Shown: positions 25,487 through 34,736 of the stretch, in pieces
How positions within the stretch are numbered: the stretch's first letter is position 1
How the letters are laid out: each line of letters opens with the position of its first letter
Notes under the pieces: model-generated
What the model was told of the DNA's origin: nothing
What the model saw: only the letters and a program-made list of their open reading frames with translations
Databases searched by the model: none
Translations under genes and position numbers: made by a program
Origin: MPNP01 sp963668325
Lineage (GTDB): Bacteria > Pseudomonadota > Alphaproteobacteria > Rhodobacterales > Rhodobacteraceae
DNA: 64,000 bases
Direction: 5' to 3'
NCBI GenBank assembly: GCA_963668325.1
Contig: OY764222.1
Coordinates: forward strand, 806,001-870,000

Positions 25487-25758
25487 AAACCATGCCCAAT
25501 TTTCTGTTGATTGGAAAACAGAAGATAATCAATCTGAATGGGCTATCAGGTCTTATCTCTACCTGAAAAATCGGCTCATTTAATGTGATGATTTCTAAAT
25601 CCTTTGGGTTGATTACCTTCAACCAAATAAAAGAATAGCGCTGGTTAAAAACAAAAACACCGATGGAAGAAAGGGCAGCTTGGATCGAAAGGCAGAATTG
25701 TATCCTCTAGGGGGAGGATGGCAGTTGGTGGGTCCGGATCGATTGACAGAAGCAGAAA

Positions 25759-25968
25759 ATGGAAGCGCGTACAGGGATCAAGCAGGAATGGCTGACCCAA
25801 ATTGGGCAAATTAAGAAGGAATGGGACGAGAGGGAAGCACGTTCGACCGCGCTTGACAAAAATTATACAGACTTTGAAAACTCAATTGGACAGTTTGGCA
25901 ACTCAGTTCGAATCCGAGCAAGAATTGCCAGGGCAGTTAAAGAACTTAGAAAAGCAATTGAAAAATAG
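25759..25968 (+). CDS. Short charged hypothetical protein
   Basis: A 69-codon frame encodes a strongly charged, helix-prone peptide ending in RIARAVKELRKAIEK. I recognise no family. The ribosome site is weak (GAAGCAG), and the frame has a stop just upstream of the ATG, so it is not a visible fragment of a longer gene. It precedes the DUF3800 gene on the same strand by 164 bp. It may be a real small protein or a chance frame. Confidence 0.3.
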   Translation: MEARTGIKQEWLTQIGQIKKEWDEREARSTALDKNYTDFENSIGQFGNSVRIRARIARAVKELRKAIEK

Positions 25969-26132
25969 CTGAACTCATTCAGGAAAGAAAAGGAGGAACA
26001 GCCAGAGAATGAATGGGAAAGGGAAATTTCCTTGGACTTAAAGCCTCCTTCTTTTTGATTGTGTTTGTCTGCTCCTGCGCGTATTAAATCTCCAGCAGAT
26101 CTCCAATTTTTTGTGAATGGGATATTAAGGAA

Positions 26133-26984
26133 ATGACCCAGTTGTTTTTCATGGATGAGAGTGGAAACGATCATAAAACCATGCCTTACGAGGTTCGTGG
26201 AGGTTTTTCTATTCATGTTAGTAAACTCTGGACTTTTGTTCAAGCTATGCGAGATTTGGAAACCGAGTGCTTTGACCATCAACTTGAAGAAATAAAGGGA
26301 TCAAAACTGCTCAGTAAAAAGAGATTTGAATGGGCTTCTCAGGATAAGAGATTTTCTCCAGAAAAGAGAAGGGGTCTTGTCAAAAAATTCTTGGAAAATA
26401 AGGAAACGGCCAAATACGATCAGTACACCGCATACGGGCAGGCAAGCTTACAAATGGCCAAAGGTATTGTAAAGATTCTTATTGATTTGGATGCGGTTAT
26501 ATTCGCATCAGTCATACCGCGTGGTGTCTACCGACCATCGAATTATCGGTTCGACGGTTTTTTGCGTAAAGACCAAGTATTTCTGTTCGAACGATTCTTT
26601 TATTTTTTGGAGGAAAAAAATGAGCATGGCGTAATTGTCATGGATGAAACCGAGAAAATGCAGGACCATCGTTTCGTGACTCGGATGGAAAAATACTTTA
26701 CGAAAACAGAAAATGGGCGCCAAAGAGCCCGTTTTATTGTTCCAACACCATTCTTTGTATCATCCCATACAGCACGGGCCGTTCAAGCTGCTGACCTATG
26801 TATCTACGCAATCAACTGGGGGTTCCGCTTACCAAGTGGAATGAATGCAAGAACACGTCCCGAAATCGAAAATATGTTTGGGACAGGTTTAGGCAAACTT
26901 CAGTATAGAAAACAAGACCACGATCAGAGATTTGAAACTTATGGAATTGTCTTCGTTCCAGATCCTTACAAAGCAAGTTCATAA
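26133..26984 (+). CDS. DUF3800 domain protein
   Basis: The product has 283 residues. The family hallmark FFMDESGNDH is at the N-terminus, VIVMDETEKMQDHR in the middle and VQAADLCIYAINW near the C-terminus. These supply the spaced acidic residues expected of the RNase H-like fold. DUF3800 proteins are common in genomic islands and next to defence genes; no activity is established that I can rely on. AAGGA precedes the ATG at 26133. It lies in an accessory stretch between dnaK and the amidase-ABC operon. Confidence 0.8.
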   Translation: MTQLFFMDESGNDHKTMPYEVRGGFSIHVSKLWTFVQAMRDLETECFDHQLEEIKGSKLLSKKRFEWASQDKRFSPEKRRGLVKKFLENKETAKYDQYTAYGQASLQMAKGIVKILIDLDAVIFASVIPRGVYRPSNYRFDGFLRKDQVFLFERFFYFLEEKNEHGVIVMDETEKMQDHRFVTRMEKYFTKTENGRQRARFIVPTPFFVSSHTARAVQAADLCIYAINWGFRLPSGMNARTRPEIENMFGTGLGKLQYRKQDHDQRFETYGIVFVPDPYKASS

Positions 26985-27000
26985 GTAGATCCATAAAAAA

Positions 27001-27040
27001 GAGGCAAAAAACCAAGCGACATATCACTTGGCCGAGCCTC
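27001..27040 (-). terminator. Orphan intrinsic terminator reading leftward
   Basis: On the minus strand a CCAAG...CTTGG helix (27012-27031), with two G-U pairs extending it, is followed by six T residues (27006-27011). An outer GAGGC/GCCTC pair encloses it. There is no intact gene upstream on the minus strand, only a short frame ending at about 27088 that could be the tail of a lost gene. It may also serve the convergent DUF3800 transcript. Confidence 0.55.
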
Positions 27041-28228
27041 CATCTCAAAGAATAGTTATTCGAAAAGGAAAAGTCAAGCAAAACTTACTGCTTCCCGATA
27101 GGTGGAGCCAGTACTTTAATTCCGCCATTCTCTGGAGTTGGACCCATAAAAATTGTTCCAGAGTATCAGTAATGATTTTTTATTTTACTGACAGATAATT
27201 TTGCACTTCAGTTCGTGGGTTCGAACTACACCCAAAACCATGCCCGCCGCCGGAATTATACCTGGCGAGACCTGGTCGGACCATCAAAGATCTAATCAGA
27301 GAGTACCGATCCAAGGAACTGGATCAATCCGATAGCCAAGTTGCTAAGGGTTCCGTAACTGAGGTTTTTAACCAACTCCTGAAACGAGGCTTGGCCGGAC
27401 AGTTCAGGAGATTATGTTTGTCCTATACCCTCGCTACGGAGTTGGGGCATGGCAGATTCACTGTAAGGGAACCTGACCTCCCCTCCATCCACGTAAAGTC
27501 GATCGTAGGTGAAGAGGGTAACCCTTTTTTCCAAAACTATTAAAATCCTGAAATCCTGCTAGCTGCTCTATCCGGCCTAGGGGAATTTCCTTTAAAACGC
27601 CTGGAACTCCTACCAGTAGGGAAGAAAAGCCCCTTTTCCTGCAATTGTGCTATTTAACATAATGAGCATTATCAGGCCTATTGGGGGCAAAGTTTGGCAA
27701 GGGTTCTATACCCAACATGTTGCCCGGTAATATGCAATAAGGGACTAAGTTAACAAGAATCGGTTCCCGTTCAACTATCCTGTGTGTTGTGTGAGGCTTT
27801 AAATAATATCTATTGGTACAACAATCCGTTGAACTCCAGCCATTGCGTCTTAAGATGAATTTCATGAAATAATTTAGAATTTAACTTGCCATAAATCCAC
27901 TCTTCATGGGGATTCAGGGTCCTTGTAGTGTGTTTTCAAACTTCACCAAGTATGGGCACATTCTAATTCAGACACATTTCCAATATTTTAACAGCCTTGT
28001 TCTGGAGTTCCTTGGCTACGTTGCCATCGTTATTCTCCTTGCATCAACCGAAGAGGTACTTTCTTGATACAGTAAATAATGAAGTGCCCTGTTCATAGTG
28101 GTTTCAAAACTTCCAGATGGCCAACCTCAATTTGGATAATATTTCTTGTATTCAAGTTGAATTCTGGGTAACTTCACGAGGGTGGTGACTGTAATGCAAA
28201 ATCCGGGCTTATTGTGGGAATGATATAG
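27041..28228. other. Gene-poor stretch with degraded remnants
   Basis: No intact gene is evident in about 1.2 kb. Three items stand out. A minus-strand frame reading FMGPTPENGGIKVLAPP ends near 27088. A sequence resembling a tRNA T-arm and 3' end (GTGGGTTCGAACTACAC near 27215-27231) has no matching 5' half. A plus-strand frame open from 27199 to 27543 has no ATG or GTG start and contains RPGRTIKDLIREYRSKELD. A minus-strand 71-codon frame (27650-27865) has no recognisable family. The stretch looks like a decayed accessory insertion. Confidence 0.45.
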
Positions 28229-29071
28229 ATGAATCATCTAAAGGTTACTTTGGTGCAGATGCGCTCAACTGATAACCATCAGGGAAATATTGCGGTTGTT
28301 CAAAAGATTGTGCAGCAATCAGGAGATTCTAATTTGATCGCACTTCCCGAAGCGTCTGGAATGATGAATAAAAACTACAAGGAAGCTCGCAAATCAATTA
28401 CAACAGTAGAAAAAGACCCCTTTATCAAGACTTGCCAGCAATTGGCCAAAGAAGCAGGCAAATGGATCCATATTGGATCAACTCCAGTAAGAGAAGGTGA
28501 AAAGTTCTATAATTGTTCAGTTCTGATTACACCCAAGGGTAAGTCCTTGGCCAAGTATAATAAAATTCATCTATTTGATGTTGCCCTGCAAGGTCGGAAG
28601 GTTATAGGTGAATCCCAGCGCTATGCTTCTGGCGATACTGCCGTCCTGGTAGATACTCCCTGGGGCCCTTGGGGAATGAGTATCTGCTATGATTTGAGGT
28701 TTCCGGCTATGTACCGTGATTATAGCCAAAGAGGGGCTACTGTGGTGTTCATACCATCGGCATTTACTATCCCAACTGGCCGGGCTCATTGGGAAGTGCT
28801 CCTTAGGGCGAGAGCAATTGAAAACGGTGCTTGGGTTATTGCAGCAGCACAGGTTGGCGATCATGATGATGGTCGTTCAACCTACGGGCATTCGATGATC
28901 GTTAACCCATGGGGTGAAGTGGTTGCAGATTTGGGGGGTAAAGAGCCTTGCCAGGAAAATTATACCCTTGATCTTGCCTTGGTAACCTCATCGCGCCAAC
29001 AAATACCGTCATTGGTAAATGGTAAAGACTATGCGTTTAGGCATGAACCTAATTACGCTAATTTGGAATAG
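28229..29071 (+). CDS. Carbon-nitrogen hydrolase (nitrilase superfamily, Nit-type amidase)
   Basis: The product has 280 residues. The catalytic triad is visible as the glutamate in ALPEASG, the lysine in YNKIHLFDV and the cysteine in SICYDLRFP. The sequence resembles Nit1/Nit2-type amidases (deaminated glutathione amidase, omega-amidase). Such enzymes hydrolyse omega-amides of small acids to ammonia and the acid. It is the first gene of an apparent operon with a complete peptide-type ABC transporter, only 10 bp before the binding protein. It may therefore process the imported substrate. Confidence 0.88.
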   Translation: MNHLKVTLVQMRSTDNHQGNIAVVQKIVQQSGDSNLIALPEASGMMNKNYKEARKSITTVEKDPFIKTCQQLAKEAGKWIHIGSTPVREGEKFYNCSVLITPKGKSLAKYNKIHLFDVALQGRKVIGESQRYASGDTAVLVDTPWGPWGMSICYDLRFPAMYRDYSQRGATVVFIPSAFTIPTGRAHWEVLLRARAIENGAWVIAAAQVGDHDDGRSTYGHSMIVNPWGEVVADLGGKEPCQENYTLDLALVTSSRQQIPSLVNGKDYAFRHEPNYANLE

Positions 29072-29081
29072 GAGGAGGAAA

Positions 29082-30644
29082 ATGAAATCTGTACTTAAAA
29101 TTTTCGGCTTGGTTGCTGTACTGTTTTATTCAGCAGCATCAATGGCCCAGGACAAACCTGAAATAAAAATAGCTGTGGACAATTTGTGGCCAACAATGGA
29201 TCCGGTGATAGGTATTTCGACTACCGGTGCTAGGGTCCACTCAAATATTTTTGATACGCTGGTTCGACGTAATAGATGGGAAGATCCTGACGGAAACACA
29301 CTGGTACCTTGGCTGGCCGAGAGTTGGCAACGCCTGTCACCTTTTGTTTGGGAAATTACCCTTCGATCCGGTGTAACCTTCCATGACGGACACGAAATGG
29401 ATGCTGAAGATGTCGCATTTTCTATGTCAGCTGAAAGGCTTTGGGGTCCAGAACCTATTGCCCGCAGAGGAACTCGCTATGCCAGGGGAATTACCAGGGT
29501 CGAAGCGACTGGACCTCTTACGGTGGAAATTGAAACAAGTTTTGCTGACCCAAACTTTATTTACCGGTTGGTAACCCCATTGGGTTTCGTGTTACCCAAG
29601 CATTATTATGAAGAAGTGGGAACAGAAGCTTTTGGCCAAATGCCAATGGGAACAGGCCCCTATAAAACAGTCTCGTTTGATCCTTCAGTATCGTTTGTGG
29701 CCGAGGAAAATGCAAACTATTGGGCTGGCAATGTTCCGGCAAGCAAGATTACCTTCCAGATTGTCCCGGAATATTCGACACGATACGCAGGATTGGTTTC
29801 GGGTGAGTACGATGTTATTGTAAGTGTTCCAGCCGATCAGGTTGAGCAGGCACAAAACACCGCTGGGATTAGGGTTATGGAAAAGAGTATCGAAAACTAT
29901 CCCATGTTTGCATTTAACATGATGGATACGGAACTCATACCAGACAATCCCTTGAAGGATCCAAATCTACGTAAAGCTATGGTAACTGCTATTGACCGTG
30001 AGGGAATTACCAATGCCCTTTGGGGTGGTGCAACGTTCGTTCCTGCTCCGTTTAATTTTCCGGAATACGGATCATACTATGATCCAAACCGGAAAGCGAA
30101 ATACAGTTATGATCCCGAAATGGCCAAAGAATTGCTAGCGCAAACGGATTATAATGGTGAAGAGCTGGAATGGCATATTACCAGAGGGTTTTATCCCAAT
30201 TATGAAGTGGCTGCCGAATTTATGGTCGAGCAATGGCGTGAAGTCGGAATTAACGTAAAGCTGTCAATTGTTGATAACTTTTCCCTGGCTTACGAAAGAC
30301 CCTTCCATATGTTGAACATGTCCATGTCCAGTGAGTTTTCCGGTGATCCTTATCGGCCCCTGTGGATGGATTGGGGACCTCTTTCCAGCCGAGCCAGAGC
30401 CAGCCATAAAACCTGGGTTCCAACCGACCGCTTTTTGGAACTTGGTGAAAAATTTGAGTTGGCCCAGGAGTTTGGGGAGCGTAATGCCGCCTATCTGGAA
30501 CTTGTTGAAGAGTGGGAAAACGTCACTCCTGGCATGTATCTCTGGCGTAATGTTGCCAGCTATGCTGTTCGCGAGGACCTTGATTGGGATCCAGGCAATA
30601 CGACCGTTACCATATTTGACAACCATTATATGGGAGGCAACTGA
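29082..30644 (+). CDS. Peptide/nickel-type ABC transporter substrate-binding protein (family 5)
   Basis: The product has about 520 residues, with a signal peptide ending near SAASMAQD. Family-5 binding-protein signatures include LVPWLAESWQRLSP, WEITLRSGVTFHDG, MGTGPYKTVSF and LRKAMVTAIDR. These proteins bind di- or oligopeptides, nickel complexes, opines or other small organics. The GGAGGAGG ribosome site fixes the ATG at 29082 rather than the longer frame beginning inside the amidase gene. The ligand is unknown; the amidase neighbour hints at an amide-containing compound. Confidence 0.9.
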   Translation: MKSVLKIFGLVAVLFYSAASMAQDKPEIKIAVDNLWPTMDPVIGISTTGARVHSNIFDTLVRRNRWEDPDGNTLVPWLAESWQRLSPFVWEITLRSGVTFHDGHEMDAEDVAFSMSAERLWGPEPIARRGTRYARGITRVEATGPLTVEIETSFADPNFIYRLVTPLGFVLPKHYYEEVGTEAFGQMPMGTGPYKTVSFDPSVSFVAEENANYWAGNVPASKITFQIVPEYSTRYAGLVSGEYDVIVSVPADQVEQAQNTAGIRVMEKSIENYPMFAFNMMDTELIPDNPLKDPNLRKAMVTAIDREGITNALWGGATFVPAPFNFPEYGSYYDPNRKAKYSYDPEMAKELLAQTDYNGEELEWHITRGFYPNYEVAAEFMVEQWREVGINVKLSIVDNFSLAYERPFHMLNMSMSSEFSGDPYRPLWMDWGPLSSRARASHKTWVPTDRFLELGEKFELAQEFGERNAAYLELVEEWENVTPGMYLWRNVASYAVREDLDWDPGNTTVTIFDNHYMGGN

Positions 30645-32282
30645 TTGCCAGCAAAAGGGGAGGTTTCTGATCCTACAAATCCTCTCCTTGAGGTCAAAAA
30701 ATTAAGCGTTTCCCTCCCTGAAGGAGGGGATCGCCCCTTTGCTGTCCAAGATGTTTCGTTCTCAGTAGCCAGGGGTGAAACCTTGTGTATTGTCGGCGAA
30801 AGTGGTTCCGGCAAATCAGTAATCGCCCAGTCGATCATCGGCATGCTTCCGGTTGCCCTACCTGTGAAGACGGGCACTATTTCTCTCAAGGGACATCAGC
30901 TTCCTGGCCAGCGTGATGTTGCATTTAATGCACTTCGTTCCACCCAAATATCCATGATATTTCAGGAGGCTACAACCAGTCTTGATCCCGTCCAAAGAGT
31001 TCAGACACAACTTAATGAAATCCTTCGAACCCATGGGCACAAAAATCGGTCAGATAACCTCAGCAGCATCGAAAAGATGCTTGAAGCTGTCCAGTTGCCT
31101 GACCCACGGAGGATTGCAAACTCATACCCCCATCAGCTTTCTGGTGGGCAGGCTCAAAGGGTTGTAATAGCCGGGTCCCTGATGCTCAACCCTTCCTTGT
31201 TGATTGCTGATGAACCCACAACTGCCCTGGATGTTACCACGCAAGCCGAAATTTTGAAACTCATCGTTTCACTCAGTAAGCAACAAGACACCTGTGTTTT
31301 GTTTATAACTCATGACTTTGGCATTGTTGGCCAGATCGCTGACAACATTATCGTCTTGAAAGATGGTCGAATCGTTGAACAAGGTACCAGAGCCCAAATT
31401 TTTTCATCGCCCGAACATCCCTACACCAAGGATTTACTCAAAGCCGCCAGTTACCAATCCGATTCCATTGCAAAAAATCAGGAAGCATCATTATTGGTAG
31501 CGAAGAATTTATCGCTATCATATTCCATGGGGAGAATGATTGCCAAGCGAAGGGTGCAGGCATTAAAGGATGTTTCCCTTGATTTGAAAGAGGGTGAAAT
31601 TCTCTCCATCGTCGGAGAAAGTGGTTCCGGCAAGTCCTCCCTGGCCAAATGCCTTCTCCGCCTCGAGAATGTTGATCAAGGTACAATTCTGTACCGGGGT
31701 AAGGATATCACCAATCTCAAGGGAAGTACTCTCAAGAGTATAAGAAAAAATATTCAGGTGGTCTTCCAGGATCCGTTCAGTTCCCTAAATCCACGACAGA
31801 AAATATTGGATGCCATTGCTGAAGGCCCAATTATTCACGGGGTACCCAAACAGGAAGCCTATGAACGATCTTATGAATTACTGCAAGCCACAGGATTATC
31901 AAAGCAGTCGGCCGATCGCTATCCACACGAATTTTCGGGTGGTCAAAGGCAACGGATTTGTATTGCCAGAGCATTGGTGATCAAGCCGGAAATTCTAATC
32001 GCTGACGAAGCAGTATCTGCCCTGGATGTTTCAATCCAGACCCAAATACTGAACCTTTTCAAGGAACTGCAACAACATTATGGCTTTGCCATGATATTCA
32101 TAACACATGATCTTCGGGTGGCTCGCAGTATAAGTTCGCGAATGATCGTCATGAAAGACGGCCATGTGGTTGAAGTTGGCCCTTCAAATCAAATTTTTTC
32201 AGAACCAAAGAACGAATATACCAAAGCCTTGTTTTGGGCTGCACCTCCAGACATCAAGATTTATCAAGGGGCATCCACATGA
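30645..32282 (+). CDS. Peptide-type ABC transporter, DppD-DppF fused ATPase
   Basis: The product has 545 residues with two complete nucleotide-binding domains in one chain. The first has GESGSGKSVIAQSI and LSGGQAQRVVIAGSL; the second, from about residue 285, has GESGSGKSSLAKCLL and FSGGQRQRICIARAL. Walker B motifs are LLIADEPTTALD and ILIADEAVSALD. Separate DppD and DppF genes are more usual, but this fusion is common in proteobacteria. It starts at TTG 30645 immediately after the binding-protein stop, with GGGAGG seven bases upstream, and ends in an ATGA overlap with the permease gene. Confidence 0.92.
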   Translation: MPAKGEVSDPTNPLLEVKKLSVSLPEGGDRPFAVQDVSFSVARGETLCIVGESGSGKSVIAQSIIGMLPVALPVKTGTISLKGHQLPGQRDVAFNALRSTQISMIFQEATTSLDPVQRVQTQLNEILRTHGHKNRSDNLSSIEKMLEAVQLPDPRRIANSYPHQLSGGQAQRVVIAGSLMLNPSLLIADEPTTALDVTTQAEILKLIVSLSKQQDTCVLFITHDFGIVGQIADNIIVLKDGRIVEQGTRAQIFSSPEHPYTKDLLKAASYQSDSIAKNQEASLLVAKNLSLSYSMGRMIAKRRVQALKDVSLDLKEGEILSIVGESGSGKSSLAKCLLRLENVDQGTILYRGKDITNLKGSTLKSIRKNIQVVFQDPFSSLNPRQKILDAIAEGPIIHGVPKQEAYERSYELLQATGLSKQSADRYPHEFSGGQRQRICIARALVIKPEILIADEAVSALDVSIQTQILNLFKELQQHYGFAMIFITHDLRVARSISSRMIVMKDGHVVEVGPSNQIFSEPKNEYTKALFWAAPPDIKIYQGAST

Positions 32283-33202
32283 CGAGTTACATTGCCCTCA
32301 AAGTTTTAAGAGCTCTTATATCACTGCTCATTGCGGTATCACTAGTTTTCATATTTATTCGTTTCTCCGGGGACCCGGCAGCCGCCCTAGCACCCCCAGA
32401 TGCCAGTCAGGAAGTTATTGAGGAATATCGAGAACTCATGGGTTTGGACAAGCCGCTCCTGCAGCAATATACGGGATTTATATCAGGGCTTTTCAAAGGT
32501 GAGTTCGGTTATTCCATCCATACGGGTAAATCGTCATTGACGCTCTTTCTGGAAAGGCTTCCCCTGACCTTGAGGCTTGGTACGACTGCCCTTGTTATTG
32601 CCATTGTCTTTGGTGTCATTCTGGGAACAATTTCTGCCTTAAATCGAGATTCAGCACTTGACCGCCTGGTTATGGCGTTCTCAGTATTTGCCTTTGCCAT
32701 GCCGAATTTCCTGTTTGGGTTAATTATCATTTTGGTTGGAGCGCTTGGGTTTAAAATCTTTTTCGGAGGCCAGGCTGCAACTGAGTCATTTTTTGGCGTG
32801 ATCCCTCCAGCCCTAACTCTGGGGCTTGCCTCCATGGGGGCTTATGCTCGGTTCACCAGATCATCGTTGCTCGAAATCATCAATTCACCTTTCATGCGAG
32901 CAGCCGAAGCCCGTGGAGTACCAAGGCTTAGGAGGTTAATATTTCATGCAGCCCCAAATGCGGCCATTCCTCTGGTGACTATCCTGGGACTGTCAATCGG
33001 TACCTTGATTGCCGGTTCCGTGGTCACGGAACAAGTATTTGCCTGGCCTGGTGTAGGCCAACTTTTGGTTCGATCAGTCGCTACAAGAGACATAGCAACC
33101 GTACAGTTCATAGTTATGGCTATTGCGATGACAACAATATTGGCAAATTTGATGATTGACCTGTTGTACCTTGTAATTGACCCACGAATTCGGCCGAGTT
33201 AG
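32279..33202 (+). CDS. Peptide-type ABC transporter permease, DppB-like
   Basis: The product has 307 residues, with an N-terminal helix, a periplasmic loop (YRELMGLDKPLLQQY) typical of DppB/OppB, and five further helices. The EAA loop reads RAAEARGVPRLRRLIFHAA. The ATG at 32279 overlaps the ATPase stop as ATGA. It forms the channel together with the DppC-like protein encoded next. Confidence 0.92.
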   Translation: MTSYIALKVLRALISLLIAVSLVFIFIRFSGDPAAALAPPDASQEVIEEYRELMGLDKPLLQQYTGFISGLFKGEFGYSIHTGKSSLTLFLERLPLTLRLGTTALVIAIVFGVILGTISALNRDSALDRLVMAFSVFAFAMPNFLFGLIIILVGALGFKIFFGGQAATESFFGVIPPALTLGLASMGAYARFTRSSLLEIINSPFMRAAEARGVPRLRRLIFHAAPNAAIPLVTILGLSIGTLIAGSVVTEQVFAWPGVGQLLVRSVATRDIATVQFIVMAIAMTTILANLMIDLLYLVIDPRIRPS

Positions 33203-33203
33203 G

Positions 33204-34064
33204 ATGCCCTTTATTTCTCCTGCTGCCAATGGTTCAAAATACCCTATTACTGTCATTCTGGCCGTAGGCTTTATATTAACGTTTATTTGCTTTGCCTTGT
33301 TTGGTGAACTGCTTTCACCGCATGAGTTTCGTAAGACATCACTAACTGACAGGCTCCTTCCCCCTTTGGGATTCGGTGGTACTTGGGAGTATCCCTTGGG
33401 CACTGATGCCCGGGGAAGAGATCTCCTGGTGCGATTGGTTGTCGGAGCCCGCATTACCCTTATTGTTGCTTTCTTTGGGACCGTAATTGGTGCCATACTA
33501 GGATCGCTATTGGGAATATTGGCGGCGGCAAGACGGGGCTTTACGGAAAACGTTGTTGTTGCCGCAATTGATGTTCAAGCCTCACTACCCATAATAATTG
33601 TAGCGCTTTTTGTTCTTGCCTTGTTTGATAACAGTTTTATCCTCTTCTTGTTCCTTATTGGCCTTACTGGCTGGGAAGTTTATGCTCGTCTAATGCGTGG
33701 GGCTACCCTTGCTGCGAAAGAAAAGGATTATGTGACGGCAGTAAGAGCCTTGGGTGCTTCAAGTTTACGCATATATGGCCGCCATATTCTACCTAATATT
33801 TTTAATGTTGCTCTCGTTCAATTTACCGTCAACCTTCCCCTGACCATATTGTTGGAAACAGCTCTTAGCTTCCTTGGCCTAGGTGTCCAGCCCCCACTTA
33901 CCAGCTTGGGACAAATCATGAGCGAAGGTCGCGATCGTTTATTGACATCCTGGTGGTTAACCCTTATACCCGGGGCAATCATCTTTTTGGTGGCGGTTTC
34001 CATCAGTATCACTGGAGATTATTTACGTGATCGCTTAGATCCAACACTTCGGTCTGAGTGTTAA
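33204..34064 (+). CDS. Peptide-type ABC transporter permease, DppC-like
   Basis: The product has about 286 residues. The DppC-type motif YPLGTDARGRDLLVRLV precedes the transmembrane core, and the EAA loop is VRALGASSLRIYGRHILPN. The ATG at 33204 lies one base after the upstream stop; the TTG at 33177 is a less likely start. It ends the operon. The next gene, the restriction nuclease, is convergent. Confidence 0.92.
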   Translation: MPFISPAANGSKYPITVILAVGFILTFICFALFGELLSPHEFRKTSLTDRLLPPLGFGGTWEYPLGTDARGRDLLVRLVVGARITLIVAFFGTVIGAILGSLLGILAAARRGFTENVVVAAIDVQASLPIIIVALFVLALFDNSFILFLFLIGLTGWEVYARLMRGATLAAKEKDYVTAVRALGASSLRIYGRHILPNIFNVALVQFTVNLPLTILLETALSFLGLGVQPPLTSLGQIMSEGRDRLLTSWWLTLIPGAIIFLVAVSISITGDYLRDRLDPTLRSEC

Positions 34065-34196
34065 TGTTGAAATACGATAAAACTTCGTAGAAATATCCGA
34101 TCAAAACAACCTTAGCAGAATTCCTAATTACAAGGTAAATTTGAATTTGATTTGACCAACTGGCTTTTTCAGCAAGTTTTCTATGTGCTTTGGGTT

Positions 34197-34736
34197 TTAT
34201 GCTTCCTCTTTTGTTGGAAGACCCAACCGTGCCAAGGGCAATTCATTGAATTCGTAATGACAACCTACGCTAATTATATAATCCAGTACATCCTTATAAC
34301 CCGGTTTTTTGAACCAGTCATTAAGAACATAGAGGTACTCCACCTTAAGATTTAATGGAGAAACAAGTTTCGTATATTGTTTCAGTTTGAAGTCACAAGT
34401 CTGTAATTTCTCATCAACCGATCCCTCTACTTGTTGATACTTCACTTCAATAATAAATAAAGTTCCAGAACAAATTACTAGTATCGCATCATCTGGCAGT
34501 AAACGTTTTGAAATAAGGTCGTTCCATTTTACGCCTTCGTTTTTTAGGTATTCATAAAACTTATATTTTTTAAAACAAGTGGCATAAACTCTATTTTCGA
34601 ATAGAATTTCTTTTCCAACCAATGCTTTCCTAATAGTGTAACCTGGAACTTCTTCTATCAAGGTTAAAAAATCAACTTTGCCTTCAAAACGAAGTCCTGT
34701 ACCAGTACTATCACCACCCTTTCCATCCTTTTTCAT
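34197..34736 (-). CDS. Compact PD-(D/E)XK type II restriction endonuclease (probable)
   Basis: The product has 179 residues. A PD-(D/E)XK active site is visible as LLPDDAILV (D82/D83) followed by IIEVKYQ (E97, K99), then the GSVDEKLQTCDFKLKQY helix seen in several type II enzymes. The TAATG overlap with the methyltransferase stop marks a restriction-modification pair. It is small for a restriction enzyme, but no truncation is evident since the catalytic core is complete. By the partner's similarity it may cut GATC, which is inference. Confidence 0.75.
   Translation of the reverse strand: MKKDGKGGDSTGTGLRFEGKVDFLTLIEEVPGYTIRKALVGKEILFENRVYATCFKKYKFYEYLKNEGVKWNDLISKRLLPDDAILVICSGTLFIIEVKYQQVEGSVDEKLQTCDFKLKQYTKLVSPLNLKVEYLYVLNDWFKKPGYKDVLDYIISVGCHYEFNELPLARLGLPTKEEA

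Noticed and set aside
27205..27240. Possible tRNA gene (T-arm-like sequence with CCA-like end)
   Set aside because: Only the 3' portion resembles a tRNA. The T-stem has a mismatch, and no matching acceptor, D-arm or anticodon arm lies upstream.
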